NCBI GenBank assembly: GCA_030652255.1 | Contig: JAUSAZ010000012.1 | Span: forward strand, 17,049-81,048 | DNA: 64,000 nt | Direction of reading: 5' to 3' | From: Myxococcales bacterium | GTDB taxonomy: Bacteria; Myxococcota_A; Polyangia; Polyangiales; Ga0077539 | Shown: positions 8,244 to 15,776 of the stretch, piece after piece | Numbering within the stretch: the first letter of the stretch is position 1 | How the letters are laid out: the number at the start of each line of letters is the position of its first letter | Notes under the pieces: model-generated | What the model was told of the DNA's origin: nothing | Seen by the model: the letters and a program-made list of their open reading frames with translations, nothing else | Database searches by the model: none | Made by a program: the position numbers and the translations under genes

Positions 8244-9824
8244 TCAGGGAGCGGGGGTCGTGGCGGCGGGGGTCGTGGCAGCGGGGGTCGTGGCAGCGGG
8301 GGTCGGGGCGGCGGGGGCGCTCGCCTCGCCGTCGGGGACGATGCGGAACTCCACCCGGCGGTTCTGCGCGCGGACCCGGGTGCTCGTGCCGGGGGTGACC
8401 GGGCGCGTCTCGCCGAAGCCCGTGGACGTGAGGCGCGCGGCGTCGATGCCGTGGCCGGTGAGCCAGGTCACCACGCTCGCGGCGCGGCGCTGGGAGAGCT
8501 CCAGGTTGGCCGCGTCGTCGCCCACGTCGTCGGTGTGGCCCTCGACGGAGACGTGCCGGATCTCGGGCGTGGCGGCGAGCGCGTCGGCGACCGCGGTGAG
8601 CACCGGGAAGCTCGTGCGCAGCACGACGTCGCGGTTGGGCGCGAAGAACACCGGGCGGTTGATGCGGATCTGCCCGCCGTCGACCAGCACGAGGCCGGGG
8701 CAGCCGTTGCGCACCGGGTCGGCGCTCGGGGCGCCGGGGCGGTCGGGGCAGTGGTCGGTGAGGTCGGGCACCGAGTCGCGGTCGCGGTCGGGCGCCGGGC
8801 AGCCCGCGCGCGCCGGGTCGGCGTGCAGCCCGATGGGCTCGGCGGGACACTGGTCGGCGTGGTCGAAGACGCCGTCGTGGTCGCCGTCGCCGTCGGGGCA
8901 GCCCCCGCGCTCGGGGTTGGGGTGCTCGCCCGCGGGCTCGTTCACGCACTGGTCTTGCGGGTCGAGCACGCCGTCGCCGTCGGTGTCGGGGATGGGGCAG
9001 CCCGCGCGCGCCGGGTCGGGGTGCTCGCCCGCGGCCACGCTGGGGCACTGGTCGTCGGGGTCGAAGACGCCGTCGCCGTCGGTGTCCGAAGCGGGGCAGC
9101 CGCGGCGCGCGGGGTCGGGGTGGTCGCCCGCGGGCTGGTCGGCGCAGAGGTCGTCGGGGTCGTTGACGCCGTCGTGGTCGCGGTCGGCGGGGGGCGCCGG
9201 GCGCGGCGGCGGGGCGTCGGCGACGCCGCGGAAGGCCAGCGTGAGGCCGGCGTGCCAGTACGAGACGTCGGTGCCGTCCTGCGAGAGGGTGAGCGAGGTC
9301 TGCGGGCCCGACCCGATGGGGGGCGTCAGCCGGCGGCCGTCGACGATGTACCCGAAGCGGCCGTAGGGGCCGAAGGCGATGCCCTCGGTCACCTGGAACT
9401 CGAAGCCGAGGCCGCCGTCGAAGCCCGGCGCGGTGACCGTGCCGGGCAGCGAGGCGCCGCCGTTGGCGTCGATCCAGAGGCGGCCCACGGAGCCCAGCAT
9501 CGGCTCGAAGCGGAGGCCCGCCGTGATGTTGATGAGCGGGATGTTGTCGCCGAAGGTCGAGTCGCGGAAGAAGTGCCCGAAGGAGCCGCCGAGCTGGATG
9601 GCGAGCGGCGTCGAGAACAGGTTGAGCGCGATGCGCGCGGTGCCGACCAGCGCGAGGGTGTCGGTGTTCACCTCGCTGTGGTCGAAGTCGCGGATGGTCG
9701 TGCCCGCGCCGGCCTCGAGGCGAAAGGTCCACGGCTGGAGGCGCTGGGCAGCGGCGGTGGAGGGGAGCGCCGTCAGCGCGAGGCTGGCGAGCGCGGCGCA
9801 CGAGAGGAGGGCGGGGCGACGCAT
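8244..9824 (-). CDS. OmpA-family outer-membrane protein with thrombospondin type-3 repeats
   Basis: A 526-residue envelope protein. Residues 1-26 are a Sec signal peptide ending STAAA-Q. About 27-205 look like an OmpA-type beta barrel (alternating strands such as FRLEAGAGTTIRDF and LAIQLGGSFGHFF). About 210-375 hold five thrombospondin type-3 repeats, for example DTDGDGVFDPDDQCP, that bind calcium and form a stiff linker. About 385-495 form the OmpA C-terminal peptidoglycan-binding domain with VEGHTDDVGDDAANLELSQR. The tail is a run of PAATT repeats. ATG 9824 was chosen because the signal peptide begins there; longer upstream frames are antisense to other genes. Likely tethers the outer membrane to the cell wall. 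Confidence 0.93.
   Translation of the reverse strand: MRRPALLSCAALASLALTALPSTAAAQRLQPWTFRLEAGAGTTIRDFDHSEVNTDTLALVGTARIALNLFSTPLAIQLGGSFGHFFRDSTFGDNIPLINITAGLRFEPMLGSVGRLWIDANGGASLPGTVTAPGFDGGLGFEFQVTEGIAFGPYGRFGYIVDGRRLTPPIGSGPQTSLTLSQDGTDVSYWHAGLTLAFRGVADAPPPRPAPPADRDHDGVNDPDDLCADQPAGDHPDPARRGCPASDTDGDGVFDPDDQCPSVAAGEHPDPARAGCPIPDTDGDGVLDPQDQCVNEPAGEHPNPERGGCPDGDGDHDGVFDHADQCPAEPIGLHADPARAGCPAPDRDRDSVPDLTDHCPDRPGAPSADPVRNGCPGLVLVDGGQIRINRPVFFAPNRDVVLRTSFPVLTAVADALAATPEIRHVSVEGHTDDVGDDAANLELSQRRAASVVTWLTGHGIDAARLTSTGFGETRPVTPGTSTRVRAQNRRVEFRIVPDGEASAPAAPTPAATTPAATTPAATTPAP
8253..8312. repeat. 15-bp tandem repeat encoding the PAATT tail
   Basis: Four near-identical 15-base units of the form gggggtcgtggcngc lie at the 3' end of the OmpA-family gene. 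They encode Pro-Ala-Ala-Thr-Thr on the minus strand. Units two and three are the closest to each other; the fourth has diverged. Copy number is likely to be variable by slippage. Confidence 0.8.
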
Positions 9825-9923
9825 GTTGGTGGGCGCGTGGGTACCACCCTTCGCGCGGCGGTGGAAGGCTCCGCTGGCCACGCCGGGGCACTTCGCCCCA
9901 CCCCCCGCCACCGGGCGATGGGC

Positions 9924-9929
9924 TATAGC
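9924..9929 (+). promoter_or_regulatory. possible -10 element TATAGC before the thioesterase
   Basis: TATAGC ends nine bases before the ATG at 9939. If it is a sigma70-type -10 hexamer the transcript would start almost at the ATG, giving a leaderless mRNA. No matching -35 hexamer is seen at the usual spacing. No Shine-Dalgarno sequence precedes the ATG, which fits. Confidence 0.35.
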
Positions 9930-9938
9930 TTCCGGCGC

Positions 9939-10391
9939 ATGACCGAGCCCACCGCCGCGAAGCCGCGGAGCACCGTGCACATCCGCGTCAACTACGCCGA
10001 CGTCGACCGCATGGGCCTGCTCCACCACAGCGTCTACCTGAAGTACCTGGAGCGCTCCCGCGAGGAGTACATCCGCCGGCGCGACGGCGCCTACGCCGCC
10101 ATGGAGGACGCCGGGGTGCTCATCGTCGTGGTCGAGGCCAACCTGAAGTACAAGCGACCGGCGCGCTTCGACGACGTGCTCGCGGTGACCCTCGAGCTCT
10201 ACGAGGTCGGCGCGGCGTCCATCCGCATCGCCTACGAGGTGCGCCGGCTGGGCGAGGCCGACCCCATCGCCACCGCCACCACCCGCCACGCCCTCATGAC
10301 CCGCGAGGGGCGGGTGCTGCGGCTCACCGACGAGATCCGCGCGATGCTGACCCGCGACGAGGTCGTGAAGCGCGAGGGGGAGCTCGACTGA
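9939..10391 (+). CDS. acyl-CoA thioesterase, 4HBT/hotdog fold
   Basis: A 150-residue cytosolic hotdog-fold hydrolase of the 4-hydroxybenzoyl-CoA thioesterase (YbgC/FadM) type, which cleaves acyl-CoA thioesters. The signature is near residues 18-40: RVNYADVDRMGLLHHSVYL, where the Asp is the catalytic acid of the family, followed by KYLERSREEYI. A second block, LKYKRPARFDDVLAVT, is the usual post-helix strand. ATG 9939 was preferred because a -10-like hexamer precedes it; ATG 9918 is in frame and would add seven residues. The substrate cannot be told from sequence. It stands alone between a minus-strand porin-like gene and the HEAT lipoprotein gene. Confidence 0.88.
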   Translation: MTEPTAAKPRSTVHIRVNYADVDRMGLLHHSVYLKYLERSREEYIRRRDGAYAAMEDAGVLIVVVEANLKYKRPARFDDVLAVTLELYEVGAASIRIAYEVRRLGEADPIATATTRHALMTREGRVLRLTDEIRAMLTRDEVVKREGELD

Positions 10392-10405
10392 CCCGCAGCG
10401 GGCCG

Positions 10406-10435
10406 TTGCAATCGCTTCGGCGACGGCTCTACCTT
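10406..10435 (+). promoter_or_regulatory. sigma70-like promoter for the HEAT-repeat lipoprotein
   Basis: TTGCAA (10406-10411) is followed after 18 bases by TACCTT (10430-10435). The start codon is at 10453 and a GGAGG Shine-Dalgarno lies at 10442-10446. Four of six positions match the consensus in each hexamer. Confidence 0.45.
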
Positions 10436-10452
10436 GCGCCCCGGAGGATCCG

Positions 10453-12198
10453 ATGCGCACTTCGAGACTCGCGACCCGCCTCACGCTCGCCGCCGCCCTC
10501 TGTCTGGGCACGGCTTCCCTCGCCGGCTGCGAGAACGAAAACGACCCCGCCACGTGGGTCGGCAAGCTGGGCGCCGCCAACAAGCGGCCCGCGGCGATGC
10601 GAAGGCTCCGGCAGATGTGGGAGTCCAAGCTCGCCACCACCACGCCGCCCAACAACGTCCGCGACCCCGCGGTGCAGGCCTTCCTCAACGCCGTGCTCCC
10701 CACCGTCAACGAGACCTTCGTCGACCACCGCGACGAGCTCGCCGTGCGCAAGGAGGCCATCGAGATCCTCGCGGGCAGCAACGACCCGCGCGCCATCCCC
10801 GCGCTGCTCAACGCGCTGGAGTTCAGCCCGGGCAACACCGAGAGCGAGCGCATCGCGCTGCGCGCCGCCCAGGCCCTGAAGGAGCTGCACCCGACCAACA
10901 ACCCCCAGGTCGTGCAGCGCCTGCTGGCCACCATCGACCGCGCCTCGGGCAACTCCGGCACGGCGCCCAACATCCGCGAGGCGGTCATCCTCGCCCTCGG
11001 CGCCATCGGCGACCGCAGCGCCGTCGACGTGCTCGTGCGCACGCTGAAGAAGCCCATCGACCAGCAGGAGATCCGCACCGCCCGGGCCGCGGCGGACGCC
11101 CTCGGCATGCTGGGCGACACCTCGCAGCCCGTCGTCGACGCGCTCATCTACGGCCTCTACCTCAACGTCCGCCGCGCCAACGCGTTCAACAACTGCGCCC
11201 GCGCCCTCACCCGCCTCGGCGCCGGCGCCGCGGTGCCGCGCCTCATCGCGACCGTCAACGGGCAGAACCCCGAGGTCACGCTGCTCATCAACTCCTTCGC
11301 GTCGGTGCCCGGCATGCCGCCGGTGCCGCCGGGGCTGCAGCAGTCCACCGCCATCGACGTGCTGCGCAACTTCGCCGACCGCTCGGCGGTGCCCGCGCTC
11401 ATCGGCCTGCTCAACAACCGCGAGACCGTCGCCAACGTCCGCGGCGCCGCGGCGGAGACCCTCGGGTACACCGGCCTCGCGCTCCCCGCCGACGCTCCGG
11501 AGCGGGGGCAGATCTTCGACGCCCTCTCCACGGTGTTCAACGAGGGCACGCCCGGGGGCGAGGACGACATGGCCCCCACCGTCGCGCCCGCGCTGGTGCT
11601 GCTCGGCGACCCGCGCACCGTCGGGCTGCTCGTGCGGCGCATCAGCACCCGCGAGATGAGCGCCCCCACCGCGGTGCCCTACCGCCTCGGGCTGCTCATG
11701 CCGCTCGCCAGCGCCGTGCGCCACGACTCCTTCGCGCAGTTCGACGGGCTCGCCACCACCGCCGCCACGCAGCTCGCCGCGATGGTCGCCGCGCAGCCCG
11801 ACGCGGCCTCGGAGATCGCCCCGGTGCAGGCGCAGCTCGCCACCATCCGCCAGGTGGCCAGCGTCGCCCACGACTGCAACGACGGCGACCTCGCCTGCTA
11901 CCGCGAGCGCCTCGCCAGCCCGGAGAAGAACGTCGTCCGCAAGGCGGCCTACATGATCGCGTGGACCGGCGGGGACAGCCCCGCCGCGCGCCAGGCCCTG
12001 CTCGCGCAGGCCGCCAACCCCGACCTCCTGGTGCGCCGCTCCATCCACGTCGCCATCGACGCGCTCTCGCCCCACGGCTGCGCGGAGTGCATCACCCGCC
12101 TCGAGGAGGTGGTCACGAGCGAGCGCGGCCAGGAGAGCAAGTCGCTGCTGCACCTCGAGGCCCAGATGCTCATGGCGCGCCTCCGCGGCCGCACCTGA
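10453..12198 (+). CDS. HEAT-repeat lipoprotein
   Basis: A 581-residue secreted lipoprotein. The N-terminus has charged residues, a hydrophobic stretch and a lipobox S-L-A-G-C with the lipidated Cys at 26. The mature part is a solenoid of about ten HEAT-like repeats: examples are RKEAIEILAGSNDPRAIPAL, REAVILALGAIGDRSAVDVL and VRGAAAETLGYTG. Such solenoids act as protein-binding scaffolds rather than enzymes. Two Cys pairs near the C-terminus (residues about 476-483, and CAEC near 542) might form disulphides. The Asp/Asn after the lipid Cys is Glu-Asn-Glu, so it is not an inner-membrane retention Asp; outer-membrane sorting is plausible. It has its own promoter and RBS. Confidence 0.85.
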   Translation: MRTSRLATRLTLAAALCLGTASLAGCENENDPATWVGKLGAANKRPAAMRRLRQMWESKLATTTPPNNVRDPAVQAFLNAVLPTVNETFVDHRDELAVRKEAIEILAGSNDPRAIPALLNALEFSPGNTESERIALRAAQALKELHPTNNPQVVQRLLATIDRASGNSGTAPNIREAVILALGAIGDRSAVDVLVRTLKKPIDQQEIRTARAAADALGMLGDTSQPVVDALIYGLYLNVRRANAFNNCARALTRLGAGAAVPRLIATVNGQNPEVTLLINSFASVPGMPPVPPGLQQSTAIDVLRNFADRSAVPALIGLLNNRETVANVRGAAAETLGYTGLALPADAPERGQIFDALSTVFNEGTPGGEDDMAPTVAPALVLLGDPRTVGLLVRRISTREMSAPTAVPYRLGLLMPLASAVRHDSFAQFDGLATTAATQLAAMVAAQPDAASEIAPVQAQLATIRQVASVAHDCNDGDLACYRERLASPEKNVVRKAAYMIAWTGGDSPAARQALLAQAANPDLLVRRSIHVAIDALSPHGCAECITRLEEVVTSERGQESKSLLHLEAQMLMARLRGRT

Positions 12199-12252
12199 GT
12201 TGCGCGGGGGCCTCCCCCTGGCGTAGGCACCGACGCCCCGATCGCACCACCG

Positions 12253-13212
12253 ATGCCCCCCTCCCTCACCGACCCCGCCGACCTCGTCCGCCGATGGCGC
12301 CTCCCCCCGGGCGACCTCGACGCCATCGCCGCCGCGTCCGCGCGCTTCCCCCTCAAGGTCTCCGAGCACCTCGCGGCGCAGCTCGCGGGCGCCCCGGCGG
12401 ACGACCCGCGCGCGCGGCAGTTCGTGCCCTCGGCGGACGAGCTCGTCGAGCGCGAGGGCTTCGTCAGCGACCCGGTGGGCGACGGGAAGGTGCAGCTCGC
12501 CGGCGGCCTGCTCCAGAAGTACCGCGGGCGCGCCCTGGTGGTCGCCACCGCCGCGTGCCCGGTGCACTGCCGCTACTGCTTCCGCCGGGAGTACCCCTAC
12601 GGCGACGCGAGCGCCGTCAACCACTGGCCCGCCGTGCTCGACGCCCTGCGCGCCGACCCCACCGTGGTCGAGGTGATCCTGAGCGGCGGCGACCCGCTGT
12701 CCCTCCCCAACGCCACCCTCGCCCGCCTCGTGCGTGACCTCGAGGGCATCCCCAGCCTTACACGGCTGCGTATCCACACCCGCTTCCCGACCACCTCGCC
12801 CGCCCGGGTCGACGACGAGCTCTGCGCCCTGCTCGCGGAGACCCGCTTCGCGCCCGCGGTGGTGGTGCTGCACGTCAACCACGCGGCGGAGCTCGACGAG
12901 GTGGTGCGCCCCGCGGTGCGCCGCCTGCGCGCCACCGGCGCGGTGCTGCTGAGCCAGTCGGTGCTGCTGCGCGGGGTCAACGACTCGGCCGACGCGCTCG
13001 CGGCGCTGAGCGAGGCCCTCGGCGCCCTCGGCGTGGTTCCGTACTACCTCCACCTGCTCGACCGGGTGCGGGGCGCCGGGCACTTCGAGGTGCCCGAGGC
13101 CGAGGGCGTCGCGCTGGTGCGCGCCCTCACCGACCGCCTGCCGGGCTACCTCGTGCCGAAGCTCGTGCGCGAGGTCATCGGCGAGGCCGCCAAGACCGCC
13201 ATCACCGGCTAA
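12253..13212 (+). CDS. epmB: EF-P lysine aminomutase EpmB (radical SAM)
   Basis: A 319-residue radical-SAM enzyme of the lysine 2,3-aminomutase group. The cluster motif CPVHCRYC places cysteines at 102, 106 and 109, followed by FRREYPY, and the SAM-binding block ILSGGDPLSLPN follows. Size (E. coli EpmB is about 340 residues) and GLLQKYRGRALVVATAACP before the cluster fit EpmB, which makes (R)-beta-lysine used to modify elongation factor P. Longer KamA enzymes of about 410-470 residues are the alternative; the short C-terminus without their extra region favours EpmB. The partner genes epmA and efp are not in this window, so the pathway is not shown here. Confidence 0.83.
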   Translation: MPPSLTDPADLVRRWRLPPGDLDAIAAASARFPLKVSEHLAAQLAGAPADDPRARQFVPSADELVEREGFVSDPVGDGKVQLAGGLLQKYRGRALVVATAACPVHCRYCFRREYPYGDASAVNHWPAVLDALRADPTVVEVILSGGDPLSLPNATLARLVRDLEGIPSLTRLRIHTRFPTTSPARVDDELCALLAETRFAPAVVVLHVNHAAELDEVVRPAVRRLRATGAVLLSQSVLLRGVNDSADALAALSEALGALGVVPYYLHLLDRVRGAGHFEVPEAEGVALVRALTDRLPGYLVPKLVREVIGEAAKTAITG

Positions 13213-13240
13213 GACCGGCGGGGGGGAGGAGACACCCGCG

Positions 13241-13582
13241 GTGGACACCAGCGAGTTCGTCATCGTCGACGTCGAGGCAGGCCCCGCCCACGAGGACGGG
13301 CTCTCGATGCGCTTCAAGCGCGCCGGGGAGTCGCGCCCGGTGCGGGGGCTCACCCACGAGTCCGAAGAGGGGGTCGGGGGCTGGTGGGACGTGCGGGCCG
13401 CCGACTCGCCCGATGCGGCGGTCACCCGTGAGGCGCGGGCGGTGCAGGTCGACGACTCCAGCGACGGGCTCTGCTGGCTCATCGTGGGCGGGGCCCACGG
13501 CCTCGTGCTGACCCACCGCGAGCGCGGGGTCACCGAGCGGGCGCCATACCTCCTGCTCTCGCTCCGCACTTCGCTCGAGTAG
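13241..13582 (+). CDS. small acidic protein of unknown function
   Basis: A 113-residue protein I do not recognise. GTG 13241 is preceded by a purine-rich ggggggagga that would serve as a Shine-Dalgarno sequence. It lacks a signal peptide and membrane segments. The predicted chain alternates short strands (EFVIVDVEAG, GLCWLIVGG, APYLLLSLRT) with acidic loops, suggesting a small beta-rich cytosolic domain. It lies 28 bases after epmB and may be co-transcribed with it. No function is offered. Confidence 0.65.
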   Translation: MDTSEFVIVDVEAGPAHEDGLSMRFKRAGESRPVRGLTHESEEGVGGWWDVRAADSPDAAVTREARAVQVDDSSDGLCWLIVGGAHGLVLTHRERGVTERAPYLLLSLRTSLE

Positions 13583-13640
13583 GTCCCCCTCAGGGCGGTT
13601 TCCAGGGAATTTGATCCCCCGTCGGATGGCGCGGCGGGCT

Positions 13641-13646
13641 TAGAAT
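13641..13646 (+). promoter_or_regulatory. -10 element TAGAAT, leaderless start
   Basis: TAGAAT matches the sigma70 -10 consensus at five of six positions and ends seven bases before the GTG at 13654. That spacing would place the transcription start at or next to the start codon. A TTGATC at 13611-13616 is 24 bases away, too far for a standard -35. Confidence 0.45.
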
Positions 13647-13653
13647 CCGCGCC

Positions 13654-15756
13654 GTGGCTGGACGTGACGACGCACGCGGTGAGGCGCTCGAGGAGTTCCT
13701 GTCGAAATCGCTGCTGCTCCGGGAGTGCGACGCGGCGGTGATCGCGAAGGTGTCGCCGCACCTGATGATCAGCGAGCAGCCGCCGGGCGCGACGCTCGTG
13801 CGGGCCGGCTCCGCCGCGGACGGCATCTCGATCCTGCGCCGCGGCCGCGCGACGGTGTCGCTGGTGCACGCGACCACCGGCGCGAGCACGCCGCTGGAGA
13901 CCATCAACGCGGGCGACCACTTCGGCGACGTGGGCGCCCTCACCCGGGCCGCGCACCCGTACACCGTGGTGGCCGACGAGGCCTGCGTGGTGCTGCGGAT
14001 GAAGCCCGACCTGGTCGACGCCCTGCTCTCGCGGGTGCCGCAGTTCTCCCTCGCGGTCGCCCGGCGCCTCGCGGCGCGCTCGGTGCAGCTCGGGGTGATC
14101 ACCCTCCGCGCGGGCGCCACGCCCCCGTCGGCGATGCGCGCGCCCACCCCGGGGCTCGGCGTCGACGGCCCGCGGCGGCCCGCGCCCGTGCCCGCGGCGG
14201 ATGCGGGCGGCGCGGTCATCCCCTTCGTCGAGGTGGCGGACTACGACCCGGCGGCGAAGGTGATCGGGATGCTCCCGACGAAGCTCATCCTGCAGCACCG
14301 CGCGGTGCCGCTGCGGCTGCAGGGCAACCGGCTGCTCGTGGGCATGGTGCTGCCGCGCAACGCCGCGGCCCTGGCCGACCTGCGCCGGGTGCTGCACACC
14401 GTCGACTTCGAGGTGGCGGCGATCTCCCTCGAGGACTTCGCCCACACGGTGCTGCGCCTGAAGCTCGACGGCGCGCGGGGGCCGGAGAACACCCGCGACT
14501 CCACGGCGGTGATCTCGCCGGAGTCCCTCACCTTCGACGCCGCGGACAGCGAGCGCGAGGCCGACAAGGCCGTGCGCGTGGTGGGCGACGAGGTCGTGCG
14601 CGCGGTCAACCGCATCATCGCGGCGGCGCTCAGCCGCGACGCGTCGGACATCCACATCGAGCCCGAGGCCGGGGGCGTGAAGGTGCGCTACCGCGTGCAC
14701 GGGATGCTGCAGGACTGGAGCGAGTCGCCGCCGCCGTCCTTCGCGAAGGGCATCGCGGCGCGGCTGAAGGTGCTGAGCGGGCTCGACATCACCAACACCC
14801 GCACGCCGCAGGACGGGCGTATCGGGCTGGCGGCGGGGTCGCGGGAGATCGACCTGCGCATCTCGACGCTGCCGAGCAGCCGCGGCGAGAAGGTGGTGCT
14901 GCGGGTGTTCGAGGGGGCGGGGATGATGCGCCCGCTGGAGCAGATCTTCTCCGACCCGGGCTCGCTCGGCGCCGTGCGCAAGGCGCTGCAGCGGCCGCAC
15001 GGGGCGATCATCGTGGCGGGCGCCACGGGGTCGGGCAAGAGCTCGACGCTGTACTCGCTGCTCAACGAGCGGCGGCGGGCGCGCCCGGACACCAACGTGA
15101 TGCTCATCGAAGACCCGATCGAGTACCGGCTGCCGGGCGTGACGCAGGTGCAGATCAGCGCGGGCCTCGGGTTCTCGCAGGTGCTGCGCGCGGCGCTGCG
15201 GCAGGACCCGGACGTGATCGCGGTGGGCGAGACCCGCGACGCGGCCACGGCGCACATGGCCCTGGAGGCCGCGATGACGGGCCACCTGGTGCTCACCTCG
15301 ATGCACGCCAACGACGTGGCGTCGGTGCTGCAGCGCCTGGAGAGCCTGGAGTGCAGCCGCACGCTCATCGCCGAGGCGGTGTCCTTCGTGGTGGTGCAGC
15401 GGCTCGCGCGGCGACTGTGCCCGGGCTGCGTGCGGCTCGACCCGCCGCCCCCGGCGCTGCTGGAGAGCCTGGTGGCGCGCCGGCTCGTCGAGCGCGGGAG
15501 CCAGGTCGCGCTGCCGCGCCCGGCGGGCTGCGACCTCTGCCAGCAGACGGGCTACCAGGGCCGCATCGCGGTGGTGGAGTGGTGGCAGGTGACGACGGAG
15601 GCGCGCGACTCGCTGGTGGCGGGCGCCCTGCACACCGACGTGCTGCGGGCGGCGGCCGAGGCGAAGGCGTTACAGTCCTTCAGGCACAACGCGGCGTACC
15701 TGATGGCCCGCAAGGTGCTCGGGACGAGCGAGGCGCTCATGGCGGTCGCGGGATGA
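13654..15756 (+). CDS. GspE/PilB-type secretion ATPase with an N-terminal cyclic-nucleotide-binding domain
   Basis: A 700-residue hexameric-type ATPase that would power type IV pilus or type II secretion assembly. Residues about 15-140 are a cNMP-binding fold, ending in the phosphate cassette-like GDHFGDVGALTRAAHPYTVV. About 205-275 resemble the MshEN/T2SSE N-domain (PTKLILQHRAVPLRLQGNRL). The ATPase core has Walker A GATGSGKSST near 456, Asp box EDPIEYRLPG, and DPDVIAVGETRD, with TSMHANDV as His box. Two CxxC pairs (LCPGC near 588, CDLC near 626) are the zinc site of GspE/PilB. GTG 13654 is fixed by a -10 element. Odd point: the regulatory cNMP domain on the motor. It leads a run into the TPR-kinase gene. 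Confidence 0.88.
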   Translation: MAGRDDARGEALEEFLSKSLLLRECDAAVIAKVSPHLMISEQPPGATLVRAGSAADGISILRRGRATVSLVHATTGASTPLETINAGDHFGDVGALTRAAHPYTVVADEACVVLRMKPDLVDALLSRVPQFSLAVARRLAARSVQLGVITLRAGATPPSAMRAPTPGLGVDGPRRPAPVPAADAGGAVIPFVEVADYDPAAKVIGMLPTKLILQHRAVPLRLQGNRLLVGMVLPRNAAALADLRRVLHTVDFEVAAISLEDFAHTVLRLKLDGARGPENTRDSTAVISPESLTFDAADSEREADKAVRVVGDEVVRAVNRIIAAALSRDASDIHIEPEAGGVKVRYRVHGMLQDWSESPPPSFAKGIAARLKVLSGLDITNTRTPQDGRIGLAAGSREIDLRISTLPSSRGEKVVLRVFEGAGMMRPLEQIFSDPGSLGAVRKALQRPHGAIIVAGATGSGKSSTLYSLLNERRRARPDTNVMLIEDPIEYRLPGVTQVQISAGLGFSQVLRAALRQDPDVIAVGETRDAATAHMALEAAMTGHLVLTSMHANDVASVLQRLESLECSRTLIAEAVSFVVVQRLARRLCPGCVRLDPPPPALLESLVARRLVERGSQVALPRPAGCDLCQQTGYQGRIAVVEWWQVTTEARDSLVAGALHTDVLRAAAEAKALQSFRHNAAYLMARKVLGTSEALMAVAG

Positions 15757-15776
15757 GAGCAGTGGGAGCGTAGTCG

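Noticed and set aside
9825..11147. N-terminal extension of the OmpA-family frame on the minus strand
   Set aside because: The signal peptide starts at ATG 9824; upstream codons are antisense to the thioesterase and HEAT genes.
10429..15633. 1734-codon minus-strand open frame
   Set aside because: It is antisense to the HEAT lipoprotein, epmB and secretion ATPase genes. Its His/Arg/Ala composition is what complementary G/C third positions give.
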